The notes beneath the pieces were generated by a model that worked only from the letters and a program-made list of their open reading frames with translations, ran no database searches and was not told the DNA's origin. This document shows positions 16,250 through 24,892 of a stretch of 64,000 nucleotides of DNA, one piece after another. How positions within the stretch are numbered: position 1 is the first letter of the stretch; each line of letters starts with the position of its first letter. This stretch comes from JAUILA01 sp964563925 (GTDB lineage Bacteria; Bacteroidota; Bacteroidia; Cytophagales; Cyclobacteriaceae): NCBI GenBank assembly GCA_964563925.1, contig CAZLZD010000008.1, positions 43,719-107,718 on the forward strand, in the 5' to 3' direction. Both the position numbers and the translations under genes were made by a program.

Positions 16250-17832
16250 TGAGAATACGGCAAACCATATTGACGCTACTGCTGCTGGTCCCGGCCCTTA
16301 TTGGATGGACCCAGTCATCAGAAAAGATACATATGATCAGTGAATCCTCGCTCTACGTGAGCGGAGACATGATCAGGCTTCAGCTTGTGGCCGTCAAAGC
16401 CACTGGGGTGCCCGTTTCTGAAGACAGGGTCGTTCATACGTACCTGGTCAACCATTCAGGTCAGGTCGTCCTGAAACGTAAATTCCTTATTACCGAAATA
16501 GACAAGGCCGGGTATATCCCGTTGCCTGAGGACCTGGAAACGGGTAACTACAAGCTGGTAGCCTGCCAGGCTGGTGCTGATTCAAGGACCGTGATTGAAT
16601 TTCCCGTCTATAATCCCAATATCTTTTCTTCTTCCGTACCTCCGAAGAATGCAGATATCAATCTTGGGTTGAAATACGAATTGCCGGCGAATAACCTCCG
16701 TATAATTAATAACACTGAACTGGAGGCCGGACAGCTTGCCTCCATAGGTATTTCTGCACCCAAAGAAGGCGGTGAAGGTGTGATGACAGTAAAGGTTTTT
16801 GATCCTTTATTCGAAACTCCTCCCCTTGTAGGATCCGTAAATTCCAGGTCCGTTCCCTCCCAAATTGATGACCGCATTGAATTCGAGTATATAAGCCGTA
16901 ATCCGAACTCCCGGATCTCACTCTATTTTGTGGAACAAGGGTATGTGGAAGAATTCTACCTGGCCGACGAAGCCAAAATTATCGAAAAACTACCCGTGCT
17001 TTTTGGTTCCGGACACCTGTTTGCGTACCAGTTCGATCAGGAAGGAAATCGTCTGGGAGAAGTTCCGGCTACTGTCATACGTGCGCAGCAGATTACCTTT
17101 GACCGGATTGACAATACCGTACCCTTTGATCGCTCCGTTCAGCAAATACTTGAAAAGAAACGGGTGAGAAAGTATGTGGATCAGGTATACCGGACGGATG
17201 ACAATGCGGTAGTTTCGTTGATGGCCGAAGAATTTGATACCGAACCTGACCGTAGTGTTGTGCTTGAAAACTTCTCCGGCGTGGTGACCCTTCGGGAAGC
17301 CCTGGCCAATATTACTCCCAAGACCCAGGTGATCAGGCGGAATGGCAAGTATGAAATACGTCTGTCTCCGGAAAGTTCGGGATTCAGGTATGGAGAGAGT
17401 CCGCTTGTTCTGATAAACGGTGTGCCTGCCTACGACCTGGATTCCCTGTTTGAAATGGAGGCGAGTCGCGTAAACTCTATCGATTTATATATTTCCCTTG
17501 AAAAGCTTCGACGTTTTGGCACCTTCGGTCGTTTCGGAGTAGTTTCAATTAACCTTGCCAGGGGCGAAGAAAATCCATGGCAGTATAAAATGGAAGGGTT
17601 ACCGGAATATTTCGGGGTAAGTGATCTGGTGAGCGAACCGGTACGCATTGAAGGACCAGATCTGAGACCGGTACCTTTCTGGGATCCTGCAATTCGCCTC
17701 CGACCGCAATTCGATCCCACCTTTCGGTTCCAGATGTCCAATGTGGCTGGTGACTACATTGTATGGAGCCTGGCACTTCTTAAAGACGGAACCGTTGTTC
17801 CTTCCTCCGGGGAAGTGCGCATATCCCCCTGA
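16249..17832 (+). CDS. secreted macroglobulin-like/TonB-plug-like protein
   Basis: The ATG at 16249 overlaps the previous stop in TAATG and begins a signal peptide of about 22 residues; an in-frame ATG at 16228 would place seven extra residues before it and is less likely. The 527-residue product has an N-terminal MG2/macroglobulin-like beta domain (LYVSGDMIRLQL, about 27-40, onward to about 110). A C-terminal region around 385-440 resembles a receptor plug (LVLINGVPAYDLDSL), with no barrel after it. Related large Bacteroidota proteins combine MG2 and plug domains. It is probably a surface or periplasmic partner of the upstream receptor. Confidence 0.7.
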   Translation: MRIRQTILTLLLLVPALIGWTQSSEKIHMISESSLYVSGDMIRLQLVAVKATGVPVSEDRVVHTYLVNHSGQVVLKRKFLITEIDKAGYIPLPEDLETGNYKLVACQAGADSRTVIEFPVYNPNIFSSSVPPKNADINLGLKYELPANNLRIINNTELEAGQLASIGISAPKEGGEGVMTVKVFDPLFETPPLVGSVNSRSVPSQIDDRIEFEYISRNPNSRISLYFVEQGYVEEFYLADEAKIIEKLPVLFGSGHLFAYQFDQEGNRLGEVPATVIRAQQITFDRIDNTVPFDRSVQQILEKKRVRKYVDQVYRTDDNAVVSLMAEEFDTEPDRSVVLENFSGVVTLREALANITPKTQVIRRNGKYEIRLSPESSGFRYGESPLVLINGVPAYDLDSLFEMEASRVNSIDLYISLEKLRRFGTFGRFGVVSINLARGEENPWQYKMEGLPEYFGVSDLVSEPVRIEGPDLRPVPFWDPAIRLRPQFDPTFRFQMSNVAGDYIVWSLALLKDGTVVPSSGEVRISP

Positions 17833-17885
17833 TATCGGCTTCAGGAATAAGCGGGTATTTTGTACCTTTCGTTAAATTCCATGCT

Positions 17886-18233
17886 ATGAATGATGTTGTT
17901 ATTGCCTTACTTATCGGTGCTGCAGCCGGAATAGTGGATGCATTACCCATGCTTCGAATGAAAGTCCCCCGTTTTTCGGTGGCGGCAATTTTCTGTCAAT
18001 GGGTCTTTCTCGGGTTGGTTATCCCTTTTATCCGGTGGGATTTATCTCCCTGGCTCACCGGTTTGATCCTGGGCGAACTGGGTATGCTCCCGTTTATGAT
18101 CCAGGTACTCTACCGAAATAAAAAGGCCGCACTTCCGATGATGATATTTGCCGGTATTCTCGGAATAGCCATCGGCGTAGCCGGTGATTACTTCATCGGT
18201 CCCGGCCCCCTGTTTAACATTGATTTCTCCTGA
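17886..18233 (+). CDS. small polytopic membrane protein of unknown function
   Basis: The 115-residue protein has about four hydrophobic helices separated by short loops and resembles no family I can name. It lies 53 bases after the TonB operon and 3 bases before the deacetylase gene, so it is probably translated with the latter. Confidence 0.65.
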   Translation: MNDVVIALLIGAAAGIVDALPMLRMKVPRFSVAAIFCQWVFLGLVIPFIRWDLSPWLTGLILGELGMLPFMIQVLYRNKKAALPMMIFAGILGIAIGVAGDYFIGPGPLFNIDFS

Positions 18234-18236
18234 CCA

Positions 18237-19148
18237 ATGAAAAAATACTGGATTTCCGCTGTTTGCTGTTTCCTGCTGGTACCCGCACTTGCGCAGCAAA
18301 ATATCGCAGAGCAGCTTGGGTACCCTGCCGACACCAGGCTGCTGATCATTCACGCTGATGACCTGGGTGTTTCACATTCGGAGAATATGGCCAGCATATC
18401 AGCGATGGAAAATGGCTGTGTCAATTCTGCCAGTATCATGGTTCCCTGCCCCTGGTTTCCTGAAATAGCACGATACGCGTCCGGGAAGAATATGGACTTC
18501 GGACTTCACCTGACGATTACCAGTGAATGGGATAATTATAAATGGGGGCCGGTATCCTCACGAAACCAGGTAGGTTCCCTGCTGAACCGACAGGGCTATT
18601 TCTACGCCTCCGTGGATAGTGTCAGGTCACACGCACTTCCCGGAGAAGTGGAGACTGAAATCCGTAACCAGGTATTGAAGGCACTTGCCGCGGGCATAGA
18701 CGTCACGCATCTGGACACCCACATGGGTGCATTGGGAGCAACTCCGGAAATCATTTCCGTTTACCTCAAAGCCGGCAGGGAATTCCGTCTCCCGGTTCTC
18801 CTTACTCCGGAAATCAAACAAACCGGAATCGTTTTGACAAACCGGGATGTAGTGCTGGATAAATTATTTATGGCCTCTCCTGAGAATTACGAGGAGGGCT
18901 TGTCTTCGTTTTATGAAGAGGTTCTATCCAGCCTTGAGCCCGGCCTAAACTGCCTGCTTATACATTCAGCCTATGAGAACCAGGAAATGCAGGCGGTGAC
19001 CATTAATCATGAAGCATATGGCGCACACTGGCGCCAGCTGGACTATGATTTTTTTACCAGCGACAAGTGTTCAGACCTCATCCGGGAGAATAATATCGTT
19101 CTTGTTACCTGGAAAGAAATCCGTGACAAAATTGTCCGGAGAAAATAA
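18237..19148 (+). CDS. secreted ChbG/YdjC-family carbohydrate deacetylase
   Basis: The 303-residue protein has a signal peptide (1-20). YdjC/ChbG family motifs follow: HADDLG at 39-44 (metal ligand Asp), GLHL at 89-92 and THLDTH at 157-162 (metal ligand His). The family removes acetyl groups from chito-oligosaccharides and related sugars with a divalent metal. Most characterised members are cytoplasmic, so the signal peptide suggests periplasmic action on an imported or cell-wall sugar. The close coupling to a small membrane protein gene (3-base gap) is notable. Confidence 0.85.
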   Translation: MKKYWISAVCCFLLVPALAQQNIAEQLGYPADTRLLIIHADDLGVSHSENMASISAMENGCVNSASIMVPCPWFPEIARYASGKNMDFGLHLTITSEWDNYKWGPVSSRNQVGSLLNRQGYFYASVDSVRSHALPGEVETEIRNQVLKALAAGIDVTHLDTHMGALGATPEIISVYLKAGREFRLPVLLTPEIKQTGIVLTNRDVVLDKLFMASPENYEEGLSSFYEEVLSSLEPGLNCLLIHSAYENQEMQAVTINHEAYGAHWRQLDYDFFTSDKCSDLIRENNIVLVTWKEIRDKIVRRK

Positions 19149-19176
19149 TCATTTTTCACCCGGGTTCCCGCGATTC

Positions 19177-19208
19177 TTTGGCCAGCCGGATTTAATTTCC
19201 TTGATTTG
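19177..19208 (+). promoter_or_regulatory. candidate Bacteroidota-type promoter for the decarboxylase gene
   Basis: TTTG at 19177-19180 is followed after exactly 20 bases by TTGATTTG at 19201-19208. This matches TTTG-N19-21-TAnnTTTG at all but one fixed base. The decarboxylase ATG lies at 19232, leaving a leader of roughly 15 bases. Confidence 0.55.
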
Positions 19209-19231
19209 ACGGTGAGGAAATTATTCAGCCC

Positions 19232-20665
19232 ATGAACACCGAACTGAGCGATATTGAAAAGGTAGCCCGTCAGCTGGAACCAGGTGAAAAATCACGACAG
19301 GAACTGATTACAAAAATAGTTGGCTACATCAATGAGTTTCTGACCAGTCTTCCGGAAATGCCTGCATACCAGCAGGGAATACCAGAAAGGATCCTTAACC
19401 TTGAAGTCGGGGAAAAAGGTAAATCCCTTGATTCCCTGCTTTCTGTTTTGGAGAAGGAATTGGAAACAATTGGGATAAATGCTGCCTCCGGACGACACTT
19501 GGGTTATATTCCCGGCGGTGGTATCTGGACCGCGGCACTCGCAGATTTCATTGCAGCTTCCACAAACCGATATGCAGGTGTGGCTTATGCAAGTCCTCCT
19601 GCCGTGGCCATCGAAAACAAAATGATCCAATGGATGTCGGAGCTGGTGGGGTATCCGGATACAGCCCATGGCAACCTCAGCTCAGGCGGCTCCGTTTCCA
19701 ACCAGATTGCCATCCAGGCTGCACGCGATGCGCGAAATATCGGTGCTGCCAATGTACGGCAATCAACGATCTATTTTACACCGCAGGTTCATCATTGCGT
19801 ACATAAAGCCTTCCATACCACCGGGCTGCACGAAGCGGTACATCGCCAGATTCCCATGACTGATGAGTACCGTATGGATACAGATGCCCTGGCCGAACAA
19901 CTTAAGCGGGATACAGAGGAAGGGCTTGTCCCGGTGATGGTCATTGCGACCGCCGGAACCACTGATACGGGCGCCATTGATCCCCTTGACAGGATTGCGG
20001 ATCTGTGCCAACAGTATGAAGCCTGGTTTCATGTAGATGCAGCCTATGGCGGATTCTTTATGCTTTCCGGGCAGCTGGCTCCTAGGTTCCGTGGGATAGA
20101 GCGGTCAGACTCACTGGTCATGGACCCGCACAAGACCCTGTTCCTGCCCTATGGATCCGGTGTGGTGCTGGTCAGGGACCGAAGGCACCTGTTTGCCTCC
20201 AATCAGAGGAAAGCCGCCTATATGAAGGATACCTACGGAATAGAAGACATAAGCCCGGCCGATACCGGACCAGAGCTGAGCAAGCACTTCCGGGGTCTTC
20301 GCATGTGGCTTCCACTCCATTATCACGGGCTAGAACCCTTTCGTGCCAATCTGACCGAAAAACATCTGCTCTGCCTGCATTTTCGGGAGAGGATGCAGGA
20401 ACACGGGTTCGAGGTGGGGCCAGTGCCTGACCTTTCAGTAACCATATTCAGGCTGAAGGATGACCCGGAGAATAAGAAAACACAGGCGCTGGTTGACAGC
20501 TTGCACGAAAAGGGAACCTATTTCTTTTCTTCCACACTGATCAATGGTGTATTATGGATCCGGTGTGCTATCGCGAGCTTCCGCACACATCAGAAGGAAG
20601 TGGAGGAGGCAGTATCCCTCATTGTGGAATGTTCCACACCCGTCAGGAAGGCGCCGGCAACCTGA
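19232..20665 (+). CDS. group II PLP-dependent amino-acid decarboxylase
   Basis: The 477-residue protein is a full-length group II decarboxylase of the aromatic-L-amino-acid/glutamate decarboxylase superfamily. Landmarks are H187 in the HHCVHKA segment (stacks on the PLP ring), D269 in HVDAAYGG (contacts the pyridine nitrogen) and the Schiff-base lysine K301 in DPHKTLFLPYG. It should decarboxylate an aromatic or other bulky amino acid to an amine and CO2 in the cytoplasm. Bacteroidota enzymes of this type are often annotated only as pyridoxal-dependent decarboxylase. It appears to be a single-gene unit with its own promoter candidate. Confidence 0.9.
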   Translation: MNTELSDIEKVARQLEPGEKSRQELITKIVGYINEFLTSLPEMPAYQQGIPERILNLEVGEKGKSLDSLLSVLEKELETIGINAASGRHLGYIPGGGIWTAALADFIAASTNRYAGVAYASPPAVAIENKMIQWMSELVGYPDTAHGNLSSGGSVSNQIAIQAARDARNIGAANVRQSTIYFTPQVHHCVHKAFHTTGLHEAVHRQIPMTDEYRMDTDALAEQLKRDTEEGLVPVMVIATAGTTDTGAIDPLDRIADLCQQYEAWFHVDAAYGGFFMLSGQLAPRFRGIERSDSLVMDPHKTLFLPYGSGVVLVRDRRHLFASNQRKAAYMKDTYGIEDISPADTGPELSKHFRGLRMWLPLHYHGLEPFRANLTEKHLLCLHFRERMQEHGFEVGPVPDLSVTIFRLKDDPENKKTQALVDSLHEKGTYFFSSTLINGVLWIRCAIASFRTHQKEVEEAVSLIVECSTPVRKAPAT

Positions 20666-20687
20666 TGCTATTAAAGGTATTTAAGAG

Positions 20688-22298
20688 CTAGCTTACCGTG
20701 GGCTGAACAGTAAAGGTGGCCAGGAGCTCTGCAACTTCATCCGCTTCTTCGGTACGGTCAAGGGCCCTTAGGATTTTCTCTTTGCTTTCAAGGCTCACCC
20801 GGCGGTTGGGCATTTTCCGCAGCGTCGTTTCGAACTGTTCCAGGGCCTCTTCCATCCTGCCCTGCTCAAGAAGCCATTGCCCGTAACGCTCGTAGGACGG
20901 AGAATAAATATTCGGAGGACCCACCGGCGGTCCCAGTTCATCCTGGTATGCGACCGACTGCTTCAGGTGAGCCTCTTCGGCTTGAACGTCATTCTCCAGC
21001 GCAGCTATCATCGCTTTCATTTGTTCGGCTAGAACCTGCGCGGCAATGATACTTTCCCTGGTGGGTGCATAGCGCGTAGGACCGGCACTGCACAGGGCCA
21101 CACCTTCATCCGTTACAATAAGTTCGGCCGCGGCAATATGTGTTTCAAGGGTATCAAGCTCCAGGTCTATGGCCGCTGCATCACCAGCTTCCATAGCCAG
21201 CATCGCATTCAGGAAATGTATTCCTGCCTTAGACCCAAGCCCAAGGTTATTATAATTGATCCGTTCCCCTTTGATACCATTTACCTTCCCGGTTTCCACC
21301 AGGTAATGGTTTTGCATCATGATCAGATAGGATTTTGAGGCATTCGAGCCTGCACGTTCATTGAAGGCATACATATCCTCCAGGAGCTTTGCTGCATCGT
21401 CAAATCGCTTCTGCTGCAGGTATCCGTAATGCAACCAGGCATAGCTGTGATACCCTCTTGCTTCATCACCCAGCCCTTTTCGTTCCATTCTGCTCACCGA
21501 GGCTGCATAGGATGTTTCATTGGATGCCACCACTTCATTCCATAACCCCATGGCCACATAAATGTGGGAAGGCATATGCAGGGCATGGGTCGCATCCGGA
21601 GCAACTTTGGAATACTTGTCGGCTGCTTCCTCGGCCCGCTTGGCGTAATCCGGATCATCATAGGCATGAATTACATAATGCAGGGCCCCCGGATGGTTGG
21701 GATTCTCTTCGAGAATTCCCTCCGCTACGCTCGCTGACAAATTGTATAGTTCATCTTCCCGTGAGAGGGTATTGGACCACATCAACCCCAGCGCATAGAA
21801 TGCGGCCACTTCCTGGTTCTGTTCAAAATCGGCATACAAAAGCGCCATGTGTTCGGCATAGGCCTTATTTCTTTCATGAAACTCCCCTTCACCGTAGAGA
21901 ATTTCCACGCCCTTCCAGAAACCTCTTTCCAGGTCATCCCCTGCCCGGGCCAGTCTTTCCTCCTCGGTGTCACCCACACGGGCAAGCACTTCTCTTCCGG
22001 CTTCGACATCCTGAAGACCCCAGAGAGCCCTGTAATGTGTCATCGCCTCACCCCAATGAGCCATAAGCTCGTCAGGCGCCGCTTCACGCGCCTCGATAAA
22101 AGCCTCTCTGGCATCCTCGTATTCGAAACTGTGCAGGAGCAGCAACCCCTTATCAAAGGAAGCCCGTGCCGGAGCATCTATAACAAACTGATGCTGTAAC
22201 TCCCCGAGATTTCCCTCTTTTGCCTCTTTCCCGTCCTGTACTTGGCAGTTTACCATCAAAAGGCTGGTCATAATGAAAATGAAATATCCTGGTTTCAT
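20688..22298 (-). CDS. TPR-repeat lipoprotein
   Basis: The 536-residue protein has a hydrophobic N-terminus ending at a relaxed lipobox (MVNC, C18). Tetratricopeptide-like helical repeats follow, clearest at about 48-80 (FEYEDAREAFIEAREAAP) and near the C-terminus (about 470-510). A long central region (HMPSHIYVAMGLW and neighbours) is typical of a widespread bacterial TPR family with several conserved His. The role is unknown, but TPR folds usually mediate protein contacts. It is convergent with the decarboxylase gene, 22 bases away. Confidence 0.78.
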   Translation of the reverse strand: MKPGYFIFIMTSLLMVNCQVQDGKEAKEGNLGELQHQFVIDAPARASFDKGLLLLHSFEYEDAREAFIEAREAAPDELMAHWGEAMTHYRALWGLQDVEAGREVLARVGDTEEERLARAGDDLERGFWKGVEILYGEGEFHERNKAYAEHMALLYADFEQNQEVAAFYALGLMWSNTLSREDELYNLSASVAEGILEENPNHPGALHYVIHAYDDPDYAKRAEEAADKYSKVAPDATHALHMPSHIYVAMGLWNEVVASNETSYAASVSRMERKGLGDEARGYHSYAWLHYGYLQQKRFDDAAKLLEDMYAFNERAGSNASKSYLIMMQNHYLVETGKVNGIKGERINYNNLGLGSKAGIHFLNAMLAMEAGDAAAIDLELDTLETHIAAAELIVTDEGVALCSAGPTRYAPTRESIIAAQVLAEQMKAMIAALENDVQAEEAHLKQSVAYQDELGPPVGPPNIYSPSYERYGQWLLEQGRMEEALEQFETTLRKMPNRRVSLESKEKILRALDRTEEADEVAELLATFTVQPTVS

Positions 22299-22368
22299 GT
22301 TGATTTGGGTTGAATGAATAAGACAAGATACACATTTTCAGATGATTCTGCGATAAAGAACCTGTCAT

Positions 22369-22401
22369 AAAAAAAGCCGTGTCGGAAAGGACAGCGGCTT
22401 T
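22369..22401 (-). terminator. rho-independent terminator of the GIN-protein gene
   Basis: AAAGCCG at 22373-22379 pairs with CGGCTTT at 22395-22401, and the stem extends past a one-base bulge through TGTC/GACA. Read on the minus strand, the hairpin is followed by a U-tract of seven. It lies just beyond the stop of the 22424-23164 gene. Confidence 0.8.
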
Positions 22402-22423
22402 GTAATACGGCAGGTTTTACTGA

Positions 22424-23164
22424 TTAATTGACCCTGAACAACCGGGCCTCTCCGATAATGATGTTCTTATTCACCGAAGGGTCACCGGAATATGTAATTA
22501 TCGGCTCGCCAAAGGCTGAAATATCCAGCTCGTCGCTGGCATGCAACGAAATCTGGCTCTCACCATACATCTTTGCCTTTGAGTATGAACTGGTGATGCC
22601 CGAAGCATCCACATGACTGGACCCATACAGCACATATTTTTGTTCGGATACCTTTCCCTCACGAATGATAATTTCACTTTCTCCGTAACTAACCACCTTG
22701 AGTACCTGTGCATCCAGCCCGGCAAGATCAACCCGGTTTGCCCCGTATACCTTCAGCTTGAATTGTACCGCGTCGATCAGGGACTTGCTGGTCACCTCCT
22801 GGTCACCACGAATGTCGAGACCGGATAAATGCCGGAAAGATACATACGCGGTTATCTCCGCATCCTTATAAATATCATACCGGTAGTTGTGATCATGGTC
22901 CTTATCGGTCTTGGGAATGATCCGTGATTCATCGAGAAAGAGATGAAGGGTTGATCCCTTCACTTCAATGTTGAGCTCCTCTGCCTTGACATTGGCATAT
23001 TCAATTGTCACTTCCTCGGCATCCCCCTGGGTTAGCACGACATTGATATGGGGTGAAACCACCACTTTGTCGAAGGAAGATACTTTTTGGGACAGCTTCT
23101 CCTGTGCGAGGAGCAGACCTGGCAGCACCCATGCCATCATCATCAGATACAGTGTTTTACGCAT
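22424..23164 (-). CDS. head-GIN-domain protein (DUF2807), secreted
   Basis: The 246-residue protein has a signal peptide (1-20, ending LLAQ). It then has a DUF2807/head-GIN region beginning with FDKVVVSPHINVVLTQGD (about 30-47). The rest is a regular series of short strands rich in Val, Gly, Asp and Ser, consistent with a beta-helix. These proteins are common in Bacteroidota and are called putative auto-transporter adhesins, but the function is not established. Terminator at 22369-22401. Confidence 0.85.
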   Translation of the reverse strand: MRKTLYLMMMAWVLPGLLLAQEKLSQKVSSFDKVVVSPHINVVLTQGDAEEVTIEYANVKAEELNIEVKGSTLHLFLDESRIIPKTDKDHDHNYRYDIYKDAEITAYVSFRHLSGLDIRGDQEVTSKSLIDAVQFKLKVYGANRVDLAGLDAQVLKVVSYGESEIIIREGKVSEQKYVLYGSSHVDASGITSSYSKAKMYGESQISLHASDELDISAFGEPIITYSGDPSVNKNIIIGEARLFRVN

Positions 23165-23242
23165 GATTATAGTTGTTTATTGGAAAGACGCGAATTACAC
23201 CGGTGACGTTGCACGGGATTCCGTTTTTTTTCAAATAACTTT

Positions 23243-24892
23243 TCATTCTTCTATGGTGGCATCAAATGCGGTATTCAATACCTTGCCATTTCGCTTCATC
23301 TGTATCCAGATACGGTACTCACCCGGTTCGGGAAACACATACGGAAAGGTTACCACACTGTGACCTTCATGCTCCGGGTCTTCCTCGTATGGATCATGGC
23401 CCATCATTGCAAACAATTCCTCATTACGTTCTTCTTCCGTAAGGGAAGCCATCCGGGAAATTTCAGCATCAATGGAGTCCATAAACTGGGTGGAGGAATA
23501 ATCCAGTCTCGTCGGACCATCCGCATCAATCCGGTTGTATAATACCTCCTGGCTTGCCGACGAATAGCTTCCCACCGGGTGCAGGTGAATATACACCGAT
23601 CCATCATGTTTCATAACCACCATATGTCCCATCATCCCCATATAGGGCTCCAGTTCCGCCGGCTCTCCATCGGGATTCAGGATTTCAAAGGTCATTGGAT
23701 ACAGTTGTCCGGCACGCAGGGGTTCTGATGAATCGTGCTGCCAGATGGCCGTGGAACCATCCGGAAGGGGCGTACGAACCCCGGGCTTCCCGCACACGAT
23801 GATGTCAGAAGGCAGCTGACCGGCCGGGGTGTTGTCAACGGCATTGCTCAAGATATACGTATCGTCCGAATCCATAGGATTCCACAATGAATCAGGGATG
23901 GTATGCGTTACCTCCACAGTATCGGCAATGGTTTCCTGAAAACCATTCATCCGAACGATATCCGCAAACACAAAATACCGGCCTTTGGGCAGCGGCGGCC
24001 AGTTGGTTTCAAAAGTCAGGCTGTCCACCCTCCGGGGATGCAGATGCGCAAACCCGTCCAGGCTTCCTTCCTTCATTACAAACATGTGCATGATCTTTCC
24101 GTGATCCGGGATCAGATAGCTCACCGATAAATAATTTTCACGGTATGACTGGTAGGACGAATCAATCTTCAGGGTAAAGACAGGACGCCCTGATACCTCC
24201 GTCACTTCGCTGTCTGACTGGTAAGGCTTGTACATATATCGCCGGTAATTCTCTGCCCAGCTATTCCACCAGGTAGCTCCGCCGTATAGGATCAGGGCTA
24301 TCAAAGCCAGTGAGATGGTGATTCCCCTGATTCGTTTGCCGCGATACTTCTTTGTCACCGCAGCTTCCGGGCTTTGTATACCATCGCTGACGCTCGCCCC
24401 GATTATCGTGGCCAGTAATACAACGAGCAAAATTCCGAGAATTCCCAGGACCCAGCCAAGGGAGGGTTCCATCTCATTCTGGGCTGTGGACACTGCCATG
24501 ATGGGGATCAGCGTGGTTCCTTCCCCTTCCGGACCAGCCAGGTAAAGCTCCAGGCTTGCCGTTCCGCTTGACATGAGCCAGACAATCCCTTCCCATTGTC
24601 CGGGAACACCTTCGACAGGAGCGGCCGGATCGGCTGAAGGAGATCCCTCATCGCCAGCATACCAGTAAATGGGTTTGATGGAAATGGTTTCCGGACTCCC
24701 GTTTTCGACAAAAATCTGAACCTGGGCTGTCCCGGGTATCACCTCCGGCGGGTTAACATTTACAAGTATATTATAGGGTCCTGCCTTACCCTCATAAACC
24801 ACCCCGGGGCTGCCCACATGGCCTGATGAGTGATGGAAAGGCACAAAACAGGCAAGTACCACGATTAGCGCAAACCAGGCTATTCTTTTCAT
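23243..24892 (-). CDS. His-rich membrane protein with duplicated FixH/YtkA-like domains
   Basis: The 549-residue protein has four parts: an N-terminal signal (1-24); an exported beta-rich domain (about 25-135) starting with GHVGSPG; two membrane helices (about 146-166 and 190-207); and a large periplasmic C-terminal region. That region contains two related units, MHMFVMKEG...FAHLHP (268-286) and GHMVVMKHDG...IHLHP (422-439), each with the HM...HLHP pattern seen in FixH/YtkA-like and cupredoxin-like domains. A further His cluster lies near the C-terminus. Metal, perhaps copper, binding is likely but is inference. Its ATG overlaps the stop of the upstream membrane-protein gene (ATGA). Confidence 0.65.
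   Translation of the reverse strand: MKRIAWFALIVVLACFVPFHHSSGHVGSPGVVYEGKAGPYNILVNVNPPEVIPGTAQVQIFVENGSPETISIKPIYWYAGDEGSPSADPAAPVEGVPGQWEGIVWLMSSGTASLELYLAGPEGEGTTLIPIMAVSTAQNEMEPSLGWVLGILGILLVVLLATIIGASVSDGIQSPEAAVTKKYRGKRIRGITISLALIALILYGGATWWNSWAENYRRYMYKPYQSDSEVTEVSGRPVFTLKIDSSYQSYRENYLSVSYLIPDHGKIMHMFVMKEGSLDGFAHLHPRRVDSLTFETNWPPLPKGRYFVFADIVRMNGFQETIADTVEVTHTIPDSLWNPMDSDDTYILSNAVDNTPAGQLPSDIIVCGKPGVRTPLPDGSTAIWQHDSSEPLRAGQLYPMTFEILNPDGEPAELEPYMGMMGHMVVMKHDGSVYIHLHPVGSYSSASQEVLYNRIDADGPTRLDYSSTQFMDSIDAEISRMASLTEEERNEELFAMMGHDPYEEDPEHEGHSVVTFPYVFPEPGEYRIWIQMKRNGKVLNTAFDATIEE

Noticed and set aside
21389..22066. 225-codon plus-strand frame opposite the TPR lipoprotein gene
   Set aside because: It has many Pro, Arg and His residues and no family resemblance, and the minus-strand gene explains the region.
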